In this document: in pieces, positions 33,347-41,060 of the stretch
How the letters are laid out: each line of letters opens with the position of its first letter
How positions within the stretch are numbered: the stretch's first letter is position 1
Assembly (NCBI GenBank): GCA_947632435.1
Contig: CANRPC010000005.1
Coordinates: 1-64,000 of the forward strand
DNA length: 64,000 bases
Direction of reading: 5' to 3'
Source of the DNA: an uncultured Bacilli bacterium
GTDB lineage: Bacteria > Bacillota_I > Bacilli_A > RFN20 > CAG-449
The notes under the pieces: generated by a model
Database searches by the model: none
What the model saw: the letters and a program-made list of their open reading frames with translations, nothing else
Told to the model about the DNA's origin: nothing
Translations under genes and position numbers: made by a program

Positions 33347-33995
33347 AATTAAAACGTGGATTAAAAGAATAAATTCCTAAGATTAATATTTTTGAATCTA
33401 ATAATTTTGTATTGTTTGTTTTATCAATTGATAAATAAATTGAATTTCCATCATAAGAATTTAAATTCAGATATGTATTATCCTTATTGATTACATATTC
33501 GTTTTTAAAATCAAATTTATCATATAGATTTTTTAATGTAGTATCTTTAAAAGAAATATTAATTATTTCAGTTTTTATAAATTCATAAGACAAAATTTCA
33601 CCATCTAAATAAACAATAGAAGGGTAACATTCATAAAAAAATAAATTTCCTGTGTAATAGATTTTTAATAAGTCACCAGCGACTAAATTATAATTTGGAA
33701 ATTTTATATTATTAAAACCATTTCCTAAAAATGAATAATTAAATGTTAAATTTGCTTTATATTGTTCATTTTCAGTATCAAAATTGTGTTCAAAAACATA
33801 ATTTACTTGAAATGTATATTCCTTTATTTCATCTTTTGAAATGGTATCACTACTAGAATCTATTTTAGTATTAAAAAATATTTTTGAAGAAGAAGGATAA
33901 TCTTGTAAACTACTTTCGTTTTGTAAATCACTAACAGCGCAGCTTGAGAAAATAAATATTAAAGAAAATAATAAATAAATTAAATGTTTCTTCAT
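33345..33995 (-). CDS. Hypothetical lipoprotein
   Basis: A 216-residue lipoprotein of unknown function: signal peptide with lipobox FSSC near residue 19, a Ser-rich spacer of about 30 residues, then about 160 residues rich in Asn, Tyr and Phe with alternating beta-strand character (YTFQVNYVFEHNF, YKANLTFNYSFLGNGF). I see no catalytic motif. The track begins at a TTG; ATG 33995 after AAAGGAG is chosen. It is a single gene, convergent with the PFK gene. Confidence 0.75.
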   Translation of the reverse strand: MKKHLIYLLFSLIFIFSSCAVSDLQNESSLQDYPSSSKIFFNTKIDSSSDTISKDEIKEYTFQVNYVFEHNFDTENEQYKANLTFNYSFLGNGFNNIKFPNYNLVAGDLLKIYYTGNLFFYECYPSIVYLDGEILSYEFIKTEIINISFKDTTLKNLYDKFDFKNEYVINKDNTYLNLNSYDGNSIYLSIDKTNNTKLLDSKILILGIYSFNPRFN

Positions 33996-34147
33996 CAAAG
34001 ATATTCTCCTTTATTAAATAAGACAATATAATTTATTTTTTTCTTTAGCTTAAAAAAATAAAGATTTATTGAGCATTTAATTAATTTTAATCGGTAAAAT
34101 TAATTAAATAATAATTATCATAAATATTTATCTAAAATACAATTATT

Positions 34148-34312
34148 CTATTTTTTAAATTGTTTTAATAAATCAAGCAATACGATATAATTTGAACCTC
34201 TTCGAATCGAATTTGAATCAGCCATAATGTATTTCCAACTAGTTTCATAATCATGAGGAACATCAAAACTACATTTAGTTATTTTTTGATAAAATCTATC
34301 AGCATCATTTAT
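34148..34312 (-). pseudogene. Coding fragment in frame with and directly after the cupin stop
   Basis: After the cupin TAG stop the same frame runs on for 54 sense codons before the next stop. The translation (NDADRFYQKITKCSFDV, SWKYIMADSNSIRRGSNYI, LLDLLKQFKK) looks like a genuine protein terminus in composition. It has no start codon or ribosome site of its own except an internal ATG. Most likely it is the 3' remnant of a deleted gene joined to the cupin. I do not recognise the family. Confidence 0.5.
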
Positions 34313-34636
34313 CTAATATGAAACCACTAATAGCATTTTAAATTGTTCTTCTCCATAAACGGCATGAGGAATATTTTTAGGCATAATAAGAGTTTCTCCA
34401 GTTTCAAGATAGAATAATTCTCCGCCAACGGTAAATCTTCCTTTTCCTTCAAGAATGGTTACCATTGCATCTCCTCCTGCAGCATGAGTTGAAATTTCTT
34501 CGCCTTTATCAAAGGAAAAAATGGTCATGCTAACACTATCATTTTGAACTAATGTCTTACTAACTACTTGTCCTTTTTGATATGCAACTTGATCCTTTAA
34601 AAATAATTTTGTTTGTTTCTCAATATTTTTGTACAT
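34313..34636 (-). CDS. Small single-domain cupin protein
   Basis: A 107-residue cupin with both conserved boxes: motif 1 STHAAGGDAMVTILEGKGRFTVGG (about residues 50-74, metal-binding His) and motif 2 ETLIMPKNIPHAVYGEE (about 80-96, His). It matches the length of the common small cupin family with no assigned substrate. AGAGGT precedes the ATG. The ORF's frame continues past its stop into a 54-codon remnant, suggesting a deletion fused this locus. Function unknown; metal-dependent binding or isomerase activity is generic to the fold. Confidence 0.85.
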   Translation of the reverse strand: MYKNIEKQTKLFLKDQVAYQKGQVVSKTLVQNDSVSMTIFSFDKGEEISTHAAGGDAMVTILEGKGRFTVGGELFYLETGETLIMPKNIPHAVYGEEQFKMLLVVSY

Positions 34637-34747
34637 TAATTTTACCTCTCTTAGATTTTTAAATTACGATATCTTAATTATATCATATAATTTCAATTTT
34701 TATGTTAAAAATATCAAAAAAGGGTTAAAAATAAGCAAAAACATCTA

Positions 34748-34782
34748 TAAAAAAAGGACTAATATCTTTCGGTATCAATCCT
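34748..34782 (-). terminator. Terminator of the tRNA operon
   Basis: On the minus strand AGGATTGATA pairs with TATTAGTCCT (10 bp, two G-U), followed by T7. Confidence 0.8.
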
Positions 34783-34794
34783 ATTGTTTTTTAA

Positions 34795-34870
34795 TGGTGG
34801 AGCTGACGAGGATCGAACTCGCTACCTTCTGAATGCAAATCAGACGCTCTCCCAGGTGAGCTACAGCCCC
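34795..34870 (-). tRNA. tRNA-Ala (anticodon TGC)
   Basis: Minus strand: GGGGCTG/CAGCTCC acceptor, TCTGA-TTTGCAT-TCAGA anticodon arm, GTTCGATCC T loop, encoded CCA. It is the last of four tRNAs in this operon. Confidence 0.95.
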
Positions 34871-34876
34871 ATTAAA

Positions 34877-34953
34877 TGGTCGGGAAAACAGGATTTGAAC
34901 CTGCGACCCCCTGATCCCAAATCAGGTGCACTACCAAGCTGTGCTATTTCCCG
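34877..34953 (-). tRNA. tRNA-Pro (anticodon TGG)
   Basis: Minus strand: CGGGAAA/TTTCCCG acceptor, CCTGA-TTTGGGA-TCAGG anticodon arm, GTTCAAATC T loop, encoded CCA. Confidence 0.95.
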
Positions 34954-34957
34954 TACA

Positions 34958-35034
34958 TGGCGCGCCAAGCAGGAATCGAACCCGCAACCTCCAGATTCGT
35001 AGTCTGACACTCTATCCAGTTGAGCTATTGGCGC
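34958..35034 (-). tRNA. tRNA-Arg (anticodon ACG)
   Basis: Minus strand: GCGCCAA/TTGGCGC acceptor, CAGA-CTACGAA-TCTG anticodon arm, GTTCGATTC T loop, encoded CCA. The A34 anticodon needs TadA deamination to inosine to read all CGN codons except CGG. Confidence 0.95.
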
Positions 35035-35049
35035 AACGAATATCAAAAA

Positions 35050-35124
35050 TGGAGGTTCCTAACGGATTCGAACCGATGGTCATTGAGTTGCAGTCAATTG
35101 CCTTACCAACTTGGCTAAGGAACC
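35050..35124 (-). tRNA. tRNA-Cys (anticodon GCA)
   Basis: Minus strand: GGTTCCT/AGGAACC acceptor, TTGA-CTGCAAC-TCAA anticodon arm, GTTCGAATC T loop, encoded CCA. It is the first tRNA of the operon. Confidence 0.95.
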
Positions 35125-35147
35125 ATCTCTGACATTTCGCAAATAAG

Positions 35148-35176
35148 ATTCTACCAAATTGTATGACAATCTGCAA
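35148..35176 (-). promoter_or_regulatory. Promoter of the tRNA operon
   Basis: On the minus strand TTGCAG (35176-35171), a 17-bp spacer and TAGAAT (35153-35148), about 24 bp before tRNA-Cys. Confidence 0.7.
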
Positions 35177-35222
35177 TAAAATTTACTCTTTTTATAAAAT
35201 TTTTTGATTTTCTTTATTTGAA

Positions 35223-35245
35223 GAAAAAAGAACCCCAAAGGATTC
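35223..35245 (-). terminator. Terminator of rpsT
   Basis: On the minus strand GAATCC-TTTG-GGGTTC followed by TTTTTTC, just after the rpsT stop. Confidence 0.7.
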
Positions 35246-35255
35246 AAATTAATAT

Positions 35256-35516
35256 CTATAAAGAATTGACTAACTTCATCAAATGTGATTTTTGTCTAGC
35301 CGCGGTGTTCTTATGTTGAATACCTTTAGAAACAGAAGTATCGATTTTCTTTACTGCTAATGGAAGCAATTTTTTTGCTAATTCACTATCTTTTGCTTCA
35401 ACTGCTTTAACAACTGCTTTAATTGCTGTTCTCATAGAAGATTTAAATGAAGCATTTCTCATTCTTGCTTTTTCATTTGTGAGAATTCTTTTCTTTTGTG
35501 ATTTGATATTTGCCAT
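35256..35516 (-). CDS. rpsT: 30S ribosomal protein S20
   Basis: S20 is a helical primary binder of 16S rRNA. The 86-residue product starts MANIKSQKKRILTNEKARMRN, the family start, with the NTAARQKSHL segment near its end. The track uses a GTG at 35525, but ATG 35516 is correct because the AAGGGGTG ribosome site overlaps that GTG. It faces gpr divergently, the same arrangement as in Bacillus subtilis. Confidence 0.96.
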   Translation of the reverse strand: MANIKSQKKRILTNEKARMRNASFKSSMRTAIKAVVKAVEAKDSELAKKLLPLAVKKIDTSVSKGIQHKNTAARQKSHLMKLVNSL

Positions 35517-35547
35517 ATTTTTCACCCCTTTTTTTGACTACTTGTGA

Positions 35548-35576
35548 ATAATAGCATATTTTTTTAACTCTTGCAA
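35548..35576 (-). promoter_or_regulatory. Promoter of rpsT
   Basis: On the minus strand TTGCAA (35576-35571), a 17-bp spacer and TATTAT (35553-35548) with an extended TGC. Confidence 0.75.
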
Positions 35577-35692
35577 CAATTTAATAATTGTTAGCAAATA
35601 AAAATTAATTGTATTTTATAAGTCAATATTATAATAAAGAGATAAAAAATATTATATTTATTAACTTTGGTTAAACTAAATGTGGTGAGAAA

Positions 35693-36502
35693 ATGCTTAA
35701 TAAATATCGATATTATGATTTTGCTGATGAAATAAAAAAAGATAGTATTAAAATTGATGAAACTGATTTTGGTGGTTTTATTAAAAGGAAAACAGTAATT
35801 AATGAAAATAATTATCTTAAGGAGAAAAATGGTACTTATATTTCCTTTGAATTAACAGAATATTTTGATAGCGAATCATTAATTAAAGATATAAGTAAAG
35901 AAATAAAAAAATTAATTAAAGCAAAATTTAAAAATAAAAAACCACTTGTCCTTTGTTATGGAATTGGTAATGAATATTATTCAAGTGATGCTTTAGGCCC
36001 TAAAACAATAAAAAAAATTAAACCAACTTATCATTTACAAAGTAATAAAAAACAAGGTGTATGTACTTTAATTCCTGGAGTTATGGGAAGTACAGGATTA
36101 GAAAGTGCTAAAATTGCTTTAGGTGTTGTGAAAGAATATAATATTGATTTATTGATTGTCGTTGATTCATTAATTACACATGATGAAAAAAGAATTTTTA
36201 ATGTTATTCAAGTTTCTGATGCAGGACTTTCTCCAGGAAGTGGTTTAAACAACAAAAGAAAAGAACTATCAGAAACATATTTAAAGATTCCTGTTATTGC
36301 TTTAGGTGTTGCTACAGCATTACCTTCACTTGCGATTGAAGAAAATTTAATGGAAAAAATAGAGAAAAAACAAAATATCAAATTATCGCATCAATTATTA
36401 AATAAAGAATTAAAATATTACACTCCTAAAGATTCAGAAGAAGAAATAGATTTTTTTTCTAGTTTAATCGCAAATGCAATAAATTATACTTTTGGTTCTT
36501 GA
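35693..36502 (+). CDS. gpr: GPR germination endopeptidase
   Basis: GPR is the aspartic-type protease that degrades small acid-soluble spore proteins during germination. The 269-residue product keeps the signature segments: YGIGNEYYSSDALGP (near 85-99) and LIVVDSLITHDEKR (near 160), whose Asp residues correspond to the catalytic pair, then QVSDAGLSPGSGLNNKR and PVIALGVATALPS. It is shorter than Bacillus GPR (about 370), with the loss at both ends. GGTGA precedes ATG 35693. I see no clear SigF/SigG promoter. Presence of gpr implies spores, or recent spore ancestry. The stop is TGA. Confidence 0.9.
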   Translation: MLNKYRYYDFADEIKKDSIKIDETDFGGFIKRKTVINENNYLKEKNGTYISFELTEYFDSESLIKDISKEIKKLIKAKFKNKKPLVLCYGIGNEYYSSDALGPKTIKKIKPTYHLQSNKKQGVCTLIPGVMGSTGLESAKIALGVVKEYNIDLLIVVDSLITHDEKRIFNVIQVSDAGLSPGSGLNNKRKELSETYLKIPVIALGVATALPSLAIEENLMEKIEKKQNIKLSHQLLNKELKYYTPKDSEEEIDFFSSLIANAINYTFGS

Positions 36503-36551
36503 ATCGACAAAATATTTTTAAAATTATTAGTATTTTGAAAATGGTGATTAT

Positions 36552-36848
36552 ATGAAAAATTTTTTTAAATACGCTTTTTTTATTTTACTTATTATTTTAC
36601 TTTTAGGGAGTTTGTTTCATGAAAGTGAATCTAATCAGTCTCCTGTACTTGATTCTAATGTTTTAATCGTAGAAAGTAATGATGATATTGAAGTAGATGA
36701 AGTTGTTACTCCTTCACCAAATGAAGCAAATATTTTTGCACGTATTGGAGCATTTTTTTCAAATCTCATCCAAAAAATATTTGAATTTATTTTATCTATC
36801 GTAGGCCATATTTTAACAAATAAATGCATTATTGCAATAAATTTTTAA
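36552..36848 (+). CDS. Small membrane protein in the spoIIP position
   Basis: A 98-residue protein with an N-terminal membrane span (YAFFILLIILLLGSLF, residues 7-22), an acidic external stretch (ESNDDIEVDEVVTP) and an amphipathic or second hydrophobic segment (ARIGAFFSNLIQKIFEFILSIVGHIL). In Bacillus the gene after gpr is spoIIP, a septal peptidoglycan hydrolase of about 400 residues. This protein has the size and membrane start only; no hydrolase domain remains or is visible. It may be a degenerate spoIIP or unrelated. GGTGA precedes the ATG. Confidence 0.65.
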   Translation: MKNFFKYAFFILLIILLLGSLFHESESNQSPVLDSNVLIVESNDDIEVDEVVTPSPNEANIFARIGAFFSNLIQKIFEFILSIVGHILTNKCIIAINF

Positions 36849-36879
36849 TTAATCTAAAATATCTAAGAGGTAGATAGAT

Positions 36880-37818
36880 ATGGAAAAAAAAGATTTCAAA
36901 ATTGTTTTTATGGGAACACCATTAATTGGTAAAGCTGTTTTAGAAGGTTTAATAGCAAATAATTATAATGTTGTTCTTGTAGTAACAAATCAAGATAAAG
37001 TAACAGGAAGAAAAAAAGAATTATTACCATCTGAAGTAAAAAAAGTTGCTGTTGAACACAATATTGAAGTATTTCAACCTCGATTAATTAAAGAAGATTA
37101 TGCACGAATTTTAGAAGTTGAACCAGATGTAATTATTACTTGTGCATATGGTCAAATTATTCCTTTAGGTCTTTTAAAAGCACCTAAAAAAGGTTGTATT
37201 AATGTTCATGGTTCACTTTTACCTCATTTAAGAGGAGCTTCCCCTATTCAAAGTGCTTTATTTGAAGGCTTAAAAGAAACGGGAGTAACCATTATGGAAA
37301 TGGTTGAAAAAATGGATGCTGGAAAAATTTATTATCAAGAAAAAGTGGCAATAAGTGATGATGAAAATTATACCTCTTTATATGATAAAATGTGTATTGC
37401 CTCAAAAAATGCTTTATTAAAAGTATTGGATTCTTATCTATTAGGTGAATTAAAAGGAAAAGAACAAGATGAAACGCAGGTAACATTTTGTAAAAAAATA
37501 AAACCAGAAGATGAATATTTATCTTTAGATTTACCTTTAGAGGAGTTTATCAATAAAGTTAAAGGATTATCATATAATCCTGGTGGATATGTTTTTTACG
37601 ATAATAAAAAATTAAAAATTTTAAGATGTAAATTTTATTCTCATGAAATAATTAAAGAAAAGGGATATTTTATTAAAAAAAGTAAATCAGAACTTCTTTT
37701 ACAATTAAATAATGGTTTAGTACAAATTTTAGAAGTACAAAAAGAAAATAAAAATAAAATGGATAGTAAATCATTTATGAATGGTGAAAGAAATTTAGAA
37801 ATATTAAAAGTTTCTTAA
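36880..37818 (+). CDS. fmt: Methionyl-tRNA formyltransferase
   Basis: Fmt formylates initiator Met-tRNA using 10-formyl-tetrahydrofolate. The 312-residue product has the start VFMGTPLIGKAVLEGLI, the folate-site segment INVHGSLLPHLRGASPIQ (near 107-124, normally HASLLP) with the following TIMEMVEKMDAGKIYYQ, and a C-terminal OB-like domain ending NGERNLEILK. It is full length. AAGAGGT precedes the ATG. The usual partner def is not adjacent. Confidence 0.95.
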   Translation: MEKKDFKIVFMGTPLIGKAVLEGLIANNYNVVLVVTNQDKVTGRKKELLPSEVKKVAVEHNIEVFQPRLIKEDYARILEVEPDVIITCAYGQIIPLGLLKAPKKGCINVHGSLLPHLRGASPIQSALFEGLKETGVTIMEMVEKMDAGKIYYQEKVAISDDENYTSLYDKMCIASKNALLKVLDSYLLGELKGKEQDETQVTFCKKIKPEDEYLSLDLPLEEFINKVKGLSYNPGGYVFYDNKKLKILRCKFYSHEIIKEKGYFIKKSKSELLLQLNNGLVQILEVQKENKNKMDSKSFMNGERNLEILKVS

Positions 37819-37927
37819 TAATATATGATTAGTTTTTTACTTTTATAAAAATTATAAATCTGTTTTTCACTTTTTGCAGTTTTTTTTTATTATATTAATG
37901 TGTATAATTACATTTGAGGTGCAAAAA

Positions 37928-39292
37928 ATGATAGATTATAAAAAATTAGCTAAAAAATATCATAATGAGATTGTTGAAAATTTAACAAAGTGGATTAATA
38001 TTAATTCTGTTTATGATGAATCAACTATAAAAGAAAATGCTCCATTTGGAAAAGGAGTTAGTGAGGCATTAAATTATATTGCCACTTTAGCAAAAGAAAA
38101 AGGTTTTAATGTTGATACTTGTGATGGATATTGTGTAGAAATAAGTTATGGTAAAGGAGATCTTATTTCTATATTTGCTCATGCTGATGTTGTTCCCGTT
38201 TCTGGAGAATGGTTATATCCTCCATTTTCTGGTGAAGTTCATGATGGAAAAATGTATGGTCGAGGAACTTCTGATGATAAAGGACCTTCACTTGCAGCAT
38301 TTTATGCTTTATGTTTGTTAAAAGATAATAATTTAATAAATAATTATCAAGTTAAACTTATTATTGGGGGAAATGAAGAATCAGGTTCTAAATGTTTAGA
38401 ACATTATTTTCATGTTTTAAAGAAACCATATCCTAAATATGGCTTTACTCCTGATGGAGAATTTCCATTAATTTATGGTGAAAAAGGTATCGCAAATTAT
38501 AAAGTTGAACAAAACATTAAATTTGAAAATGTTGTTAAAATTGAAGGTGGTGTTGTAGCAAATTCTGTTATTGATAAAGCATATGCAATTATCAAAGCTA
38601 AACCTGATATTAAAGAATTCGTATCTTTACATTTTAAATTTATGGAATGTCCTTATAATTTAATTCCTTTAGAGGATAATATGTACAAATTAGAAGTAAT
38701 AGGCAAAGCTGCACATGGATCATTACCTCATGAAGGAAAAAATGCCGCTTTAATATTAATGAATTGTTTAGCGATATATTATAATGACCATAGTTTAAAT
38801 ACAGTCTTTAAATATTATGAAGATACAAATGGTAAAGCACTAGGTACTTTTTATGAAACGGAATTACTTCATCAAACGACTTATAATGTTGGTTTATTAA
38901 AATATGAAAATGAAAAATTAGAATATGTTGTTAATTTCCGTTATCCTGAAAATGTTAAAGTTGATGAAGTTATTAATAAATTAAATGCTTTGAATATTGG
39001 TAAAGTTAGTTTATTAAGTGAAAGTGAACCTTTACTTATAGATCCAAATTCAAAAATGGTACAAACTTTATTAAAAGTTTATCAAGAAGAAACTAATGAT
39101 TATAAAACTAAAATTATGACAATAGGAGGAGGAACTTACGCTAAAGAAAGCAAAAATACATTAGCATTTGGTTCTCATTTTCCTAATAGAGATGATCGTA
39201 TTCATAATTGTAATGAAACTATTACTATAGAGGATTTATTATCTTCTATTTCGATATATGCTCATGCAATTGATGAACTAGGTAAATTATGA
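37928..39292 (+). CDS. pepV: PepV-type M20 dipeptidase
   Basis: A dizinc dipeptidase that removes N-terminal residues from dipeptides. The 454-residue product has FAHADVVPVSGEW (first metal His-x-Asp, near 80), MYGRGTSDDKGPSLAAFYAL (bridging Asp, near 110), GGNEESGSKCL (catalytic Glu) and the late metal ligand region GSHFPNRDDRIHNCNE. The track starts at 37874 in an upstream T-rich region; ATG 37928 follows GAGGTG and is chosen. The stop (TGA) overlaps the trmB start by 4 bp. Confidence 0.92.
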   Translation: MIDYKKLAKKYHNEIVENLTKWININSVYDESTIKENAPFGKGVSEALNYIATLAKEKGFNVDTCDGYCVEISYGKGDLISIFAHADVVPVSGEWLYPPFSGEVHDGKMYGRGTSDDKGPSLAAFYALCLLKDNNLINNYQVKLIIGGNEESGSKCLEHYFHVLKKPYPKYGFTPDGEFPLIYGEKGIANYKVEQNIKFENVVKIEGGVVANSVIDKAYAIIKAKPDIKEFVSLHFKFMECPYNLIPLEDNMYKLEVIGKAAHGSLPHEGKNAALILMNCLAIYYNDHSLNTVFKYYEDTNGKALGTFYETELLHQTTYNVGLLKYENEKLEYVVNFRYPENVKVDEVINKLNALNIGKVSLLSESEPLLIDPNSKMVQTLLKVYQEETNDYKTKIMTIGGGTYAKESKNTLAFGSHFPNRDDRIHNCNETITIEDLLSSISIYAHAIDELGKL

Positions 39293-39918
39293 GATTAAGA
39301 AAAAGAAAATGGATGGATGAAATTCTTTTTCAAAGAAAAGATATTCTCTATAATGAAGATAGTATTGAAGAAGCTTTAGATTTAAATAAAGATAAGAAAA
39401 TTGTTTTAGAAATTGGTTCAGGAAAAGGTGGCTTTATTTATCAAATGGCTTTAAATTTTCCTCAAGAGCAATTTGTTGGAGTGGAAATGCAACGAAACGC
39501 TTTAGCAATAGCTTTAAAATATATTAAAGAAAATTCATGTAATAATCTTAGACTTTTAAATTGTGATGCAAATAAAATATTTATGTATTTAAAAGATGAA
39601 TCAATTGATACTATTTTTTTGAATTTCTCTGATCCATGGCCAAAGAAAAAACAACATAAGCGTCGTTTAACATATAATACTTTTTTAAAAGAATATTTTC
39701 GGATTTTAAAAAAAGATGGTTTGTTGATATTTAAAACTGACAATGACAATTTATTTAATGATTCTTTAAAATATATTGAAGAATCGGATTTTAAATTAGT
39801 AGATTGTAATTTTGATTATGATGGCAAAGATAATTATGATGCTCAAACTGAGTATGAAATAAAATTTCGTCAACTTGGAGTAAAAATAAAACGCTTAATT
39901 GCAAAAAAGGAGATTTAA
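39289..39918 (+). CDS. trmB: tRNA (guanine-N7-)-methyltransferase
   Basis: TrmB makes m7G46 in the variable loop of tRNAs. The 209-residue product has the SAM loop LEIGSGKGGFIYQMA (near 44-58), the substrate motif FSDPWPKKKQHKRRL (near 113-127) and the closing TEYEIKFRQLG. The start follows the family pattern MRLRKRKWMDE. It overlaps pepV by 4 bp, so it is coupled. Confidence 0.95.
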   Translation: MRLRKRKWMDEILFQRKDILYNEDSIEEALDLNKDKKIVLEIGSGKGGFIYQMALNFPQEQFVGVEMQRNALAIALKYIKENSCNNLRLLNCDANKIFMYLKDESIDTIFLNFSDPWPKKKQHKRRLTYNTFLKEYFRILKKDGLLIFKTDNDNLFNDSLKYIEESDFKLVDCNFDYDGKDNYDAQTEYEIKFRQLGVKIKRLIAKKEI

Positions 39919-39919
39919 A

Positions 39920-40999
39920 ATGCAGGAAGAATTAAAATTATTAGAAACTTTAACACAATTATTTGGCCCTTCTGGTTTTGAAGAAGAAGTAAGAAAATAT
40001 TTAATTCAAGAATATAAAAAATTAAATTATGAATTTATTATTGATCCTTTTTCAAATGTATATGCTTATAAGAAATCAAAAAAGAAAAATGCGAAAAAAG
40101 TATTAATTATTGGGCATATGGATGAAGTTGGTTTCATGGTTAAAAAGATTTTATCAAATGGTTCTTTATTAGTAACTAATTTAGGTGGATTTAACGAAGA
40201 AACAATATTAGCTTCAAGGGCAATCCTTAAAACTTTTGATGGTAAAAAAATTTATGGTGCAGTAAATAGTGTTCCTCCTCATCTTTTAAAAAATAATGGA
40301 AATGAGAAAACACCAATTTCAAAAATGGTATTTGATTTTGGCTTTACAAGTGAAAAAGAAGCTACTGACTTTGGGGTTTGTATTGGTACTCCGATTGTTC
40401 TTGAAGGGCAATTTAATTTACTAAATGGCAATAAACGTATGCTTTCTAAAGCATTTGATGATCGCTTTGGTATTGCTCTTGGTTTACAAATATTAAAGAA
40501 ATATCGTGATATCGATTTAGATTTTGATTTATATGTAGGTGGAGTTAACCAAGAAGAAGTAGGTTTACGAGGGGCAAGTTGTGCTGCAAATTTTATTAAA
40601 CCAGATTTTGCAATAGTTTGTGATTGTTCTACTGCTTTAGATACTGATGCTTCAGATGAATTTGGTAAATTAGGAAAAGGTGTATTATTAAGAGTATTTG
40701 ATCCAGGAATGATTGCAAGAAGTGATATCATTAATTTTCAAAAAAAATGTTTTGATGAAAGAAAAATCCCTTATCAATATTTTATGGCTCAAGGAACAAC
40801 AGATGCTGCTTCAATGCATAAAGCTTTAAGTGGTATTCCAACTCTTTCATATTGTATTGTTGCAAGAAATATTCATACTTGTTCATCAATTGTTGATGTT
40901 GATGATTATTTAAATTCTATTAAAGGTATTTATGCCATTATTGATAATCTTAACGAAGAACAAATTAAAATATTTCAAAACGAAGTAACATTATATTAA
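39920..40999 (+). CDS. M42-family aminopeptidase
   Basis: A dizinc aminopeptidase of the tetrahedral TET/M42 family. The 359-residue product has LFGPSGFEEEVRKYL, GHMDEVGFMVKKI (first zinc ligand, near 66), AFDDRFGIALGLQIL (bridging Asp), GGVNQEEVGLRGA (catalytic Glu pair) and RNIHTCSSIVDVDD (last His). The track starts at TTG 39899 inside trmB; ATG 39920 after AAAAAGGAG is chosen. It may be named glutamyl aminopeptidase or endoglucanase-like in databases. Confidence 0.92.
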   Translation: MQEELKLLETLTQLFGPSGFEEEVRKYLIQEYKKLNYEFIIDPFSNVYAYKKSKKKNAKKVLIIGHMDEVGFMVKKILSNGSLLVTNLGGFNEETILASRAILKTFDGKKIYGAVNSVPPHLLKNNGNEKTPISKMVFDFGFTSEKEATDFGVCIGTPIVLEGQFNLLNGNKRMLSKAFDDRFGIALGLQILKKYRDIDLDFDLYVGGVNQEEVGLRGASCAANFIKPDFAIVCDCSTALDTDASDEFGKLGKGVLLRVFDPGMIARSDIINFQKKCFDERKIPYQYFMAQGTTDAASMHKALSGIPTLSYCIVARNIHTCSSIVDVDDYLNSIKGIYAIIDNLNEEQIKIFQNEVTLY

Positions 41000-41005
41000 C
41001 GCAAA

Positions 41006-41034
41006 TTGCAAATATCGACAAATTAATTTATAAT
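41006..41034 (+). promoter_or_regulatory. Promoter of dxs
   Basis: TTGCAA (41006-41011), a 17-bp spacer and perfect TATAAT (41029-41034). The spacer holds ATCGACA, a one-mismatch Spo0A box core on the minus strand. Confidence 0.75.
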
Positions 41035-41060
41035 GAAAAAACGATGAAAGGAGGATTAAA

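Noticed and set aside
34629-35132. ORFs over the tRNA cluster (34629, 34784, 34861, 34926)
   Set aside because: Translations such as RTRNLQIRSLTLYPVEL are the familiar spurious products of tRNA genes; four clean tRNAs explain the region.
36635-36829. Minus-strand ORF inside the small membrane protein gene
   Set aside because: Antisense shadow without a start signal; the plus-strand gene has a ribosome site and a clear membrane span.
39462-40731. Minus-strand ORFs inside trmB and the M42 peptidase gene (39462-39749, 40279-40731)
   Set aside because: The 150-codon frame is long but antisense to catalytic motifs of M42 and has no ribosome site or homologous motif.
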